A DNA stretch of 64,000 bases from Cyclaneusma minus. Taxonomy: Eukaryota; Ascomycota; Leotiomycetes; Marthamycetales; Marthamycetaceae. Every line of letters begins with the position of its first letter. Position 1 is the stretch's first letter. Shown here one piece after another: positions 9,833-19,091 of this stretch. Under the pieces are notes generated by a model. It was not told where the DNA came from, did no database searches, and saw nothing but the letters and a program-made list of their open reading frames with translations. The stretch covers positions 186,001 through 250,000 of the forward strand of contig JAKZHN010000041.1 of NCBI GenBank assembly GCA_037179335.1. Direction: 5' to 3'. Both the position numbers and the translations under genes were made by a program.

Positions 9833-11911
9833 ATGAGCAATACACCAAAGTCCTATAGATCCTCTTTTGCAGGGGCTGCAATATCAACAGCGAGATCTCC
9901 ACTGGGGAAAAGCTTCTCTGGAATCAGCTGTCGCTCTCCCGAAACGCCCAGGCGGCTCTCCCGCCATGCGGGCTGGCCCGATGGGCTGCTTGTCGACGCT
10001 CAATCACCACGTCATGGGACATACCTCACTACTCCTCAAACCTTTGCGGTAACGCCAACATGGAGAGATAGTCAAGTCAACACACCAAATACTTTCCACG
10101 ATGATGACTCGAGGTCAGGAACTACTGGGACGAATGATCTCTTCCTTCCTCAAACCCCTCAAGCCTTACAGCCATCCATCAATGGCTCCTATGTTAACCC
10201 TGAAGAGGGAAAACTCGGCACCTTCTCCGCCATCAACATCATCCTAGGCAAGACAGTCGGAGTAGGAGTATACTCCGTACCCTCCAGCATCTTCGTTGGC
10301 GTCGGATCCGTGGGCGCCTCCATTCTCATGTGGGTGTTAGGCGCCCTAATATCCTTCTGCGGTTGTGCCGTCTACCTCGACCTAGGGACCGCCATCCCTC
10401 GATCTGGCGGCGAGCGCGTCTACCTGGAACGCATATTCCGCAAACCCAAGTACCTTGCCACCTGCATGTTCATGGCCTACGTCGTCCTCCTCGGCTTCAG
10501 CACTCCCAACTGCATAGTCCTAGGCGAATACGTCATCTACGCCCTCGGCATAACCTCCAACCGCTGGAACGTCCGCTCCATCGCCGTCGGCGTCATCACA
10601 CTCGTATGTTGGATCCATGCCCGCTACCACAAACTCGGTCTCCGCATCATCAATGTTCTCGGTGTCAGCAAGATGCTCATCCTCGTAATTGTCATCCTCG
10701 CCGGCGCCGCCGCCACAGCCATGAAAGTCGGTTCAAGTTCCTCTTTCCCGGTCCACGACCCCAATGCCAATCTCTCCACCGCACAACGTAACTTCTCCAA
10801 CCTTTGGGCCGGATCCTCCACCCAGCCTTACGACTACGCCACCGCCCTCCTCAAAGTCCTCTACTGCTTCCGCGGCTACAGCACTGCCAACCAAATCACC
10901 TCCTCCCTCTCCCGCCCAGTCCACACTTTGAAACTCGCCGCGCCCATCGCGCTCTCCCTCGTCTCGCTCGGCTACATCCTCGTCAACATCTCCTACTTCC
11001 TCGCCGTCGAGCAAGACGATTTCCGCGACGCCGGAGTCGTTGTCGCCGGACATTTCTTTACCAATGTCTTCGGTGAATTTGTGGGTGAGCGCATTCTACC
11101 GCTGTTTATTATCGTGTCTGCATTTGGCAATATCGCGGCAACGAGCTTTGCGCAGGCAAGGGTAAATCAGGAACTAGCTAGAGACGGTATGTTGCCGTTT
11201 TCAAGCTTTTGGGCTGGTAAGAGGACGAAGAAGGGCGGGTTTGGGGGAACGAGTGGGAATGGCGGGCGTGAAATAGATCAGACAGCAGCGCGGGGATTGT
11301 TGCTACATTGGCTTGTCTCAGTGGCAGTCATTGTCGGCCCGCCGCCGGGCGAGATGTACAATTTCCTAGTTGATATAGGGGGATACCCTGTATCGGTGAT
11401 CTCGGTGGCTATCTCTGCAGGTTTGCTGTATTTGCAATCCTGCAAGGCGGAGAAGTGGGAGAGTCCGGCGCCGGCGAGGAAATTGTATACGAGCGTGTTT
11501 CTGGTGGCGAATGTGGGGTTGTTGGTGGTGCCATGGATAGAGCCGGAGGTGGAAAAGGGGGGTGTTAGGTACTTTGCTTATCCGGCGACGGCGCTGGGGA
11601 TACTGGGGAGTGGTGCGGTGTATTGGATGTGGTGGGCGAAGGTGAAGCCGTGGACTTTGAGGGGGAGAAGGGGAGGTGGGGAGAGGGTGGAGCGGGGGAT
11701 GGTGTGGGCGAGGAGGAGTGATGAGAGTTTGGCGATGAGGAGGCTGATGAGGGGGGCGAAGGTGGAACGGCAGTCGTTGTTGCAAAGGGTTGACGGGGAG
11801 AGGTGTGATGATGAGGTGGGGGAGGGAGAGTGTGAGAAAACGAGTAGGAGGAAGGCGGAGCTTTGTCCGTGTTTGGGGTGTGAGGAGCGCAGAGGAATTT
11901 TGAGCAGGTGA
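9833..11911 (+). CDS. MUP1/MUP3-like amino-acid (methionine) permease
   Basis: A single-exon gene of 692 aa. I chose ATG 9833 because the pyrimidine-rich leader ends there. The first ~125 residues are a Ser/Thr/Pro-rich cytosolic tail. The APC-superfamily core starts at about residue 127 with KLGTFSAINIILGKTVGVGV. It continues with AIPRSGGERVYLERIFRKPK and a MUP-like LGFSTPNCIVLGEYV, then alternating hydrophobic helices up to about residue 600. This is the fungal LAT-type group of yeast Mup1/Mup3, plasma-membrane importers of methionine and cysteine-type amino acids. A GKRTKKGGFGG loop after FAQARVNQELARDG is basic and Gly-rich. The ~90-residue C-terminal tail is Arg/Glu-rich with a CPCLGCEERR end, which makes the protein longer than Mup1. 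Codon choice changes from C-ending to G-rich near 11,090. Family call firm; substrate inferred. Confidence 0.9.
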   Translation: MSNTPKSYRSSFAGAAISTARSPLGKSFSGISCRSPETPRRLSRHAGWPDGLLVDAQSPRHGTYLTTPQTFAVTPTWRDSQVNTPNTFHDDDSRSGTTGTNDLFLPQTPQALQPSINGSYVNPEEGKLGTFSAINIILGKTVGVGVYSVPSSIFVGVGSVGASILMWVLGALISFCGCAVYLDLGTAIPRSGGERVYLERIFRKPKYLATCMFMAYVVLLGFSTPNCIVLGEYVIYALGITSNRWNVRSIAVGVITLVCWIHARYHKLGLRIINVLGVSKMLILVIVILAGAAATAMKVGSSSSFPVHDPNANLSTAQRNFSNLWAGSSTQPYDYATALLKVLYCFRGYSTANQITSSLSRPVHTLKLAAPIALSLVSLGYILVNISYFLAVEQDDFRDAGVVVAGHFFTNVFGEFVGERILPLFIIVSAFGNIAATSFAQARVNQELARDGMLPFSSFWAGKRTKKGGFGGTSGNGGREIDQTAARGLLLHWLVSVAVIVGPPPGEMYNFLVDIGGYPVSVISVAISAGLLYLQSCKAEKWESPAPARKLYTSVFLVANVGLLVVPWIEPEVEKGGVRYFAYPATALGILGSGAVYWMWWAKVKPWTLRGRRGGGERVERGMVWARRSDESLAMRRLMRGAKVERQSLLQRVDGERCDDEVGEGECEKTSRRKAELCPCLGCEERRGILSR

Positions 11912-13102
11912 TGTTGTTGGATGTTTTTTTCTTCTCAAGGCTCAAGTCAATAGTCACGATTACTTGATCGATTCAGTCGTAATGGCACTTCTCTCGTACC
12001 ATCTATGATCTAGTATCTACCGCCTTCGTTTTTCTTTGGAAAATTTCTTGTGTCGGGGCAACAAGGGTTCAGATGTGCGCACAACGGGGTGATAGACAAC
12101 GAGTTGTATTGGCTATGAGAAGCGAAGGAGGAGGCTGTAGCTCTCGACTAGCGTCCCCGGGCTCCTGGCATGGGGGCAAGGCACGTCATGCTTGAGGCAC
12201 GTGCCCTCTCCGTCTAGGTCACTTTCCACGCATCTAAGGCACAAAATCCAAAACAGAACTCCCAGCTAGTGCTGGGGAAGACAAAGCTCAGTGGCTTTGG
12301 GTGAGTTATGAGCCAAGGATGATGGCGATGGGCCAGGTTGAAGCTGTCATGTACACGTAAGTCAGCCGATCGACATCGTGGGGTGCCTTGCAATTTGCGA
12401 GAAAATGCAACAAAGAACTTTGAAACAGCCAAATCGACGAAAACTAGCTGAACAAGAGGCACGTCCCCAACCGATTGAAAGGAGCTTGCTGGTCTAGATG
12501 GCGGAGTAGTACTCGCGCTCGAACACGCGAAAACTGAAAGGTTCTTTGATCTTCAAGGCTAAGCAGAGTGCGTCAGTGCGATTGGGGGAAATTGTTGGGA
12601 GAAGGCATGTGTAGGTACCAGGTGTCGGTACCGCCGAGAGCTTGTCTGTCAATAGAGACGCTGAAGACGAGACATCTGCAAAGCTCTACCAGGCAGTTCT
12701 CTTCTTTGTCGCCGGCTCACATCACTCCGTTTCTGCAAGCCTTTCTGTAAGCCTTTCTGCAAGCCACATCGCAGTTTCACAAGCCGTGGGTGACCTGCAA
12801 GTTGGTCCAGCATTATTGCAACCGTGACCTTGATAGGTCAGTCTTGTCGGTCAGGCTCAGGCTCACACGGATTGAGAGGGCCTATATAGGGTCGGTGAGC
12901 TACCATCTTCTTCCCTCCCCATCACACAATCATACAATCAATCAGCCGTCTTGCCTACCTTGTTTGTCCCTTCTCATTTGAGTGTAAACTCCTCTCTGTC
13001 TACCTACCCGAGTGAAACCAACAAGCATCTAAATACAAGGTAAGCAATCTCCACCCCAAGATACAACACATCCTATCCACCCATCACCCAGTACACACCA
13101 CA
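11912..13102. other. Intergenic region with a promoter-like segment
   Basis: No gene is recognisable. A TATATA word at 12,883-12,888 is followed by a C/T- and CA-rich stretch (about 12,905-13,010) like a fungal transcription start. An AAGGTAAGC donor-like site follows near 13,037. These suggest a transcript running into 13,103 and beyond. Confidence 0.35.
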
Positions 13103-13243
13103 ATGCAATCGAAACTGGCATATCAACGTCATGACAAGACCTCTGCGGACGACTCTGTAGCAAGTGCGACAACTTTTCCAAAGAACCTTGGAGCCCGAAG
13201 TCCCCTCAGCGCACAGCGTCCGTCCGTCCGTCCAGCAGATTGA
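13103..13243 (+). CDS. Small candidate ORF (46 aa) after a promoter-like leader
   Basis: The ATG at 13,103 in CACAATGC context opens a 46-residue frame (MQSKLAYQRHDKTSADDSVA...) ending at TGA 13,241-13,243. It is supported only by its position after a TATA-like and pyrimidine-rich leader with a possible 5' splice donor. An overlapping frame contains LCGRLCSKCDNF, a Cys-rich word that could be the start of a longer gene broken by a stop. I do not recognise the product; it may be a non-coding transcript or a decayed gene. Confidence 0.2.
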   Translation: MQSKLAYQRHDKTSADDSVASATTFPKNLGARSPLSAQRPSVRPAD

Positions 13244-13761
13244 AGACTGGCTTTTGCTCGACCATACGAGCAAGACACTTCGGGATAAGAATGTGAGGTT
13301 GGAGATGCTAATTCGAATCCAAAAAATAGCCACTACACTCCTCTCTCCCTCTCTTTCTCCCACTCTCTCCTTCTTCCCCACCCCCTTTTTTTTTCCATTG
13401 TTCTGCTGCGGTTATGCCTTCTCAAGCTTGTCTACTGTCAAAGAGCTGGTGTATGGAGAAGATGCCTGTTTAAGCATCAGGGATAGCAATGACCTCGGCT
13501 CTCGGCCCCTCTGTCTCCCTGCGAAGTCCAGGAAAGTGGAAAGACGTGATGATACCCACAGCCACAGAAGAAGTCGATATCGACACTGGTTGGTATTGCG
13601 AGCTAGCCTTAAGTAACGCCCCAACTGAATGCCTAGAAGCTACGCATAAAGCCCTTCGTCAGCACCCAATACAGCTAATCGTCAACAGGCAATCATGTCC
13701 ACGAAGTCTCTTAGCCCAGACGCAGCTCCTCTCTCTCAATCCCTACCAAACCTGGCTGGCT
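13244..13761. other. Intergenic, no supported gene
   Basis: This stretch lies between the small candidate ORF and the 3' end of the minus-strand HbpS-like gene. It includes a pyrimidine-rich run at about 13,335-13,400. I see no conserved reading frame. Confidence 0.4.
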
Positions 13762-15106
13762 TCACATAACCCAATTGCTCTGAATGACCTCCATAATAGC
13801 CCCATGGTCCTCCTCCTGCTTTAACCCACTAACTACCACCACAGCCACAACGCCCTCCACCCCCTGCACCCTAAGCGGCACACCACCGCCATGAATTGCA
13901 TAACTTCCCGCTTCCTCCCCAAGACCATACTTGTGGGCAAAAGCTCTCTCGTCGCCACGGAACTTGCAGTGCAGGTACCACGTGCTGACACCAAAACGAC
14001 ACACGGTTTTCCTCTTGCGCGCGATCCAGACTTCGTTGTCGGGCGTGGTGCCGGAGTGCGTGCAGGTGTGGAAGAGGAGCTGGTTGGAGGCGGCCAGGGA
14101 AATGCTGATTACGACGGGCTTGGGGATGCTGAGGAGGCGTTGGCGCAGGAGGGTCCCGAGGGTCCAGGCGTCGGCGGCGGTGAAGGAGGGGAGGACGAGG
14201 GAGGCGTCGGCGTCGGCTATGGCTTTGAGCTGGGGAGTTTGTGAGCTTTAGGATAGACGCCTGAAGGAAGATGGAATAGTAGAGATGGAAGCTGTATGTT
14301 TCACATGATATATAGGGAAATACAGCAAATGGAACAAGAGGAGCATTCGGAAATATGTACACCGCCACTATTTTGAGATACTGAGGATACTGAATCGAAC
14401 CATGAAAGGCCTCTGAAGATCGACAGATGAGACCATTTGACAAGGCGTATCAAGCTCTCAAGAGAAGGAGAAGCAAGTATAATGAAAGCATGCAACCCAA
14501 TACATAAGGGAACGTAAGGTGCAAGCAAAAGTACCATCTGGGTGACCAGACAGCTTACCCCCCTATTTTCTGCCATATCCCACTGACTATGTCTCCATAT
14601 CACCGCAACAGAAAGTGAGAGAGCGGACTGCCTCATCACATGACACCAGCCACACAAGACTTAGGAGATCACAAGAAAAAAGCACTTACATCCGCACTCG
14701 GCATCTCAATAATCCTATGCCTCTCCCCAAAGGCCCCCCCATTCCCCTCCCTCTCCAACTCCTCCAACAGCCGATACTCCTGCCCCAGCCCCTCCAAATC
14801 CTCCTCCCCACTCGCACTCGCCCCATTCGTCCTCTTCCTACTCTTCGGCCCCTCCGGCCGCGGCGGAATCACACCACCGCATTTCTCAATGTACGGTGCA
14901 CATTCCTGCAAATGCTTGTCCATGCGCGAGGGATGGAACGCGGCGCCGGCGCCGTGCGGCCCGTAGTTTTCGCAGTTGATGCATTGCACTTTTTGGATCT
15001 GCACCGACGGGTCTTCGGGCAGCCAGCGGAATTCGGGATTTAGTTTGCGCGGGAGACTGCGCGGCGTGAGCGCGGTGGTGCGCTCGCGCGAGTCGAGGGC
15101 TATCAT
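13762..15106 (-). CDS. BED-like zinc finger joined to HbpS/UPF0303-like domain
   Basis: Proposed two-exon gene of 294 aa. Exon 1 (15,106-14,690) encodes 139 residues with a zinc-finger pattern near residues 42-69 (CINCENYGPH, then HPSRMDKHLQEC), i.e. Cx2C...Hx3C as in BED-type fingers. A KSRKR basic patch follows. Exon 2 (14,229-13,762) encodes a GlcG/HbpS-like domain of the UPF0303 family (yeast YBR137W): VLPSFTAADAWTLG, then SGTTPDNEVWIARK, FGVSTWYLHCKFRG, YAIHGGGVPLRV and VSGLKQEEDH. Such domains bind haem or small ligands in bacteria; the fungal role is unclear. The join uses a GTAAGT donor at 14,689 and a CCCCAG acceptor at 14,231-14,230. It keeps frame but requires a 460 bp intron. Alternatively the HbpS-like gene starts at the ATG of MPSAD, just before the donor, and the finger ORF is separate, ending VSAFFL. 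Domains are well supported; the fusion less so. Confidence 0.65.
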
Positions 15107-17999
15107 GGTATCCAGTTTGGCGGGGTGGAGGGTTTGACGCCCGCGGTTTGGTGTTGAGCGAGGAATTGGAGTCGGGTGGGAAGACCTGGCCGCGACTTTG
15201 TTCTTAATATTTAGAGTGGAGAGACGAGGATTGCGATTTGTGATTTGTTAGGTGGCAGCTGGGATGAGGTACTGTGAATGGCTTTAAATGGTGGTGTGAA
15301 TGTGACGTCTTGGTGTCATTTGACGGAGAGAGAGGCGGAGGAGCGCGTTAAATACATGTTAGCGCGGTCTCGGAACATCATTACTCCTTTAATTATCGCC
15401 GCTTATCGCGACACCTGCCATTTCTGCCATTTTGCAACATGATCTCGACGTGCAGAAAATCTGTTGATTAGTTAAGCTGTTTTTGATAGAGTAGAAAAAC
15501 TTGGTTGTTGAATAGAGCAGGTAGTGCGAGCCAATGCATACGCTTTGTGCTATACCAGTTCTAAAGTCGATATTAGCGATAAGCATAGGTTAATGATTTG
15601 TAATTTCAATTCGTGGCTGGTTTGTCCCGTTTTGGTAGAATTTTAAACTTTAAAGCTCTCGGCCCTATACTTTTATTCATTCCGCAATAGCCTTAGTCCC
15701 AAAGTATATGTATCCAGACTCGGATCCCCCATCGTCTTCACAAAATACATCTCGGTCCGAGAAAAGTATCGGCAGCACTAACGTAGATTTTGTACAACGC
15801 TGCCACATGGCCTCACCGGCAACCCCCCAGAAAAGCAATCTGATGGTGAAGCTAAAGTTAAACCCCACGTGTTGCGCAAGCATCTTCGTCGTCGCACCAA
15901 GACCCAAGTTACCTAGGTAATAACATCACGGTCGCTGACCGTTGTGAAAGCTTGAAAGATCCGTCGCGCTGCCCGAAGCGACTGTGCGTTGCTTTTCGCG
16001 ACTTGGCAGGGCCCGGAGTTTTGGCTTTATAATTGTGACTCTTATGACTCTCATATACACTCAGCCTTTCAAAGACCTTGTTGTGCCGCGTGTGTACAGG
16101 GATCCAAGGAATCTCGACAAGTATGGTCATGAGGCACTTTAAGGCTCACTGTCAAAACTCACAGCATGGATTCACGATTCAATAGCGTTGTGACGGATTG
16201 ATGTGGTTCAGGATGATGCCCGATGGCGCGGCTTTGGGAACGATCGGCGATTGGGGTATGGAAGTCTAAATCGAGGGAAGATGCTTGAAATGCTTGTCGC
16301 TGTCAGATGATCTGCCAGGGGAGTCCAGAATCACCCCCAGCGAAGCTCAGGTGCATGCCATCCATCCACAAAGCATTTTATCGATTTTGCCTGTTTTCAC
16401 GACTTTCTTTGGAGATGGGGGGAATCAGAAGGACGGAAGATCCATCAAAAACCCTGATCGAAAAGATCCAGCAGGTTGGGAAGATGCTTGAAGATGGCAC
16501 CCCGAGCAGCTCCGCCGAGGCACGTCAAAGGAGATCTCGAAAATCAGAAATGTCAATCAATTAAATACATGTACATCAATGTAAACATCCATCTCCACTC
16601 CGGGCTCGCTGCATGTCGACGGTGCTGTATCAAGTACTCCTCGTCCACATTTTCGCCTGTGCTCCATTCCCCCGTTTCCCGGCCACATACTGCCAAAGGA
16701 TCAATTGTCAAAGTTCAGCTCAATGATCATGGATCCGACCTGGACGGCCGTTAAAGTTTTCGGACCTCGACGGCACTCCCATGCTTACTATATTGCATCT
16801 TGACTTTCGAAGCTTTCGAGAACGTCTGTGCAGATACGAAGGTTTGCAGACGACTAGTGAAGGTTCAAGGTTTTGCGCGCGTGAGCGACGTGCTGGCGAT
16901 CGGGACGAATAGGTGGTGGCTGGTGGGGGGAAGAATGATTCAGGTACGGTTTGGTGCCTGGTGGGAACAGGACAACCTGTGGGTAGGAGATGCGTGATGT
17001 GCTGTATGTTGTGGGCTGTTTTCTGGATATCGTCGATCGTATGTCGTTGAACTGCTATTCTTAGACTGATTTTTGGTGGATCGGATTGGACTGGGTGTGT
17101 GAGTATTGGGCATGGTGGATAGGTAAATGGACAGTGGGAGGGGTTGGGGATGTTCATGTCGGTAGTTTGAGCCGGAAGGGAAGGACGAGGATCATCCTGA
17201 TTCTTGACAAGAGAGTTGGGCGTCGATGACTTGACGTCGTTCAGCCTCTGAGCTGGCTGCTGCTGCCTTCAAACTCTGCCCATTTAGTTGAAGAGTAGTA
17301 TCTAGGAGTGCTACCAGGTAGTTCAGATGAGGCAAGTAGAGTCACCCCCACATCAGTCTTCTGAAAGGTATTCTCATGGTTTGATATTATTATGATCCTT
17401 TTCTTCAAGAGATCTATGATACACGCTCAACATCTCTCTCGGAGCTCCTTTGCCAGCTCGAGCCCCTTCTACCCCAGTCCCGAGATCTTGATTCTTCATG
17501 AACCATGAGATTCGCAATCGCTCGAAGGTTTCACCCTTCACCTCCACCGCCCCACCGAGCTGTTCCCCTGAACTCTTCTCGCGTGCCAAAAGAACTCCAC
17601 AAAGTCTCCAGATAGACCGCCGATCTTCATGCGCTCACTTTTTTCCACAAGGCCAGCCGCCCACACCGTATGATACAAGTTAGAAACCAAAACTCCAGTC
17701 AAATGGTAGCCGACTTCTTTGATATGCCAGGAACACCACAGAAATGCATAACAACGTGACACTGCCATATGCCATCAAAATACTAAACGCCTTGAACGGC
17801 CGATATATGCCGAAATCCAAAAACAAGCCAAACACAGGGTATATAGCGAATGATTTGTGCCAGAAACTGCCACCGCCTTTTGGTTGAGGAAACGAGTGCC
17901 GAGAAAAATACCGAAATGATTTTTGTCGTGTCGAGATTATTAGCGAGGTTGATATGTAGTGATAATGTTCGTATTAAATGAAGGGGTATGTCCGATGAA
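15107..17999. other. 2.9 kb intergenic region, no gene supported
   Basis: The left end should be the promoter of the zinc-finger/HbpS-like gene and the right end the 3' untranslated region of the C2H2 gene. Open frames here are short, overlap on both strands and resemble no family I know. A TACATGTA palindrome lies at 16,566-16,573. Confidence 0.5.
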
Positions 18000-19091
18000 T
18001 CAGAGGCTTCTTGAAGACTCGAAGGTGTGACATCCGCGCTCGTGGCGCTTCATGTTGCTTCGTACGCTGAAGGCTTTGCCACAGCCTTGGTGAGGACACT
18101 TGAAGGGCTTTTCACCGGTGTGAGAGTGGCTGTGGATGCGCAGGGAGCTGGGTCTGCTGAAGGCCTTATTGCAGGTTGGGCATATGTAGCGATCCTGCGA
18201 TTGCGGGAAGGTTGCCTGAGAACTGGGCGAGATGTAATGATGGTGTTGCCATGGGTTCGCGCCACTGGACGGTGCATATGACACTTGAACAGGTAGTAAC
18301 GGCGGAGGGAACGTCTGAATTGAGGTTAGAAGAGGCACTGACATAACTAAGGCGTGGAAGCTTACCTGAGGGAGAGGTCTTTGGTAGTAAAGACCAGAGA
18401 TTTGCTGTTGTGGAGGAGGCCCCGGAGAGTAATACGAAGTCATCGGTTGCTGAGGTGAGGCACCGTACTGAGCTCCAGCCATTGGTGACTGTTGAGCATA
18501 AGATGGGTATGAGACTCGTCGTTGCTGCGGCGTCATGACAGGCATCTGTTGGCGCTGAACATGAGACTCCATGTTGACGGAAGGCGCTGCGGGAGCAAAG
18601 TAGTACGAAGGTGCTGATACCACGGAGTACTGAGAATTCGATGCTGCCGAGGCTGCTGAAGGCGACTGGCGGCCGTCGAAGCCATCAGGCTGGATAGGAG
18701 GAGTTGGAGGGAGAGCGCCTCTGTTCACAGATGCTGGAGCAGTAGCATACTGCTGTGTTGGTTGGCTTTGACGATAGTCCTGTACCGCCATGCTCTGTTG
18801 CTGTTGGGCTTGGGCTTGGGCTTGAGCTTGAGTGGCGTCAGCGTCTATAATGAAAGTATCAATATGAATGAGTTACTTACCTTGCTGAGGGCTCTGTTGT
18901 GGGAAATGTTGCTCCTTGGGACTACCGCCGTCGGCCAGTCCTAGCAAGTTCGAGATGGAAGGCAATGAGCATTTCGAGTTATCGTCCATTGGGGGTGACG
19001 GTGGTGGTTGAGGGGCGGATGAGTAGATATAATTAATATTCGAAGGATACTGTTGAGCCGAGTAGGGATTTGCCACCAACGTTGAAGCCAT
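18000..19091 (-). CDS. C2H2 zinc-finger transcription factor, two C-terminal fingers
   Basis: Three exons: 19,091-18,881, 18,844-18,366 and 18,314-18,000, giving 334 aa. Introns are 36 bp (18,845-18,880, GTAAGT...ATTATAG) and 51 bp (GTAAGC...TTCAG). The ATG at 19,091 (context AGACATGG) opens MASTLVANPYSAQQYP; an upstream in-frame ATG at 19,265 is possible. Residues about 35-56 hold a conserved-looking word, SKCSLPSISNLLGLADG. The middle is Gln/Pro/Ser-rich and probably disordered. Two classical fingers lie near the C-terminus: C275/C278/H291/H295 (YICPTCNKAF) and C303/C308/H321/H326, with the linker HTGEKPF between them. Overall form and length fit the MtfA/Azf1-like group of Pezizomycotina regulators of development and secondary metabolism, but I cannot assign an orthologue. 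It should be nuclear and bind GC-containing sites. Confidence 0.88.

Noticed and set aside
11366..11957. Pro/His/Arg-rich minus-strand frames opposite the MUP-like permease
   Set aside because: They are antisense shadows of the G-rich 3' half of the permease gene.
13308..13320. TTCGAATCC word resembling a tRNA B box
   Set aside because: There is no matching A box, acceptor stem or anticodon arm around it.
16720..17157. 145-codon minus-strand frame
   Set aside because: There are no domains, no promoter evidence and no relation to neighbouring exons; treated as chance.
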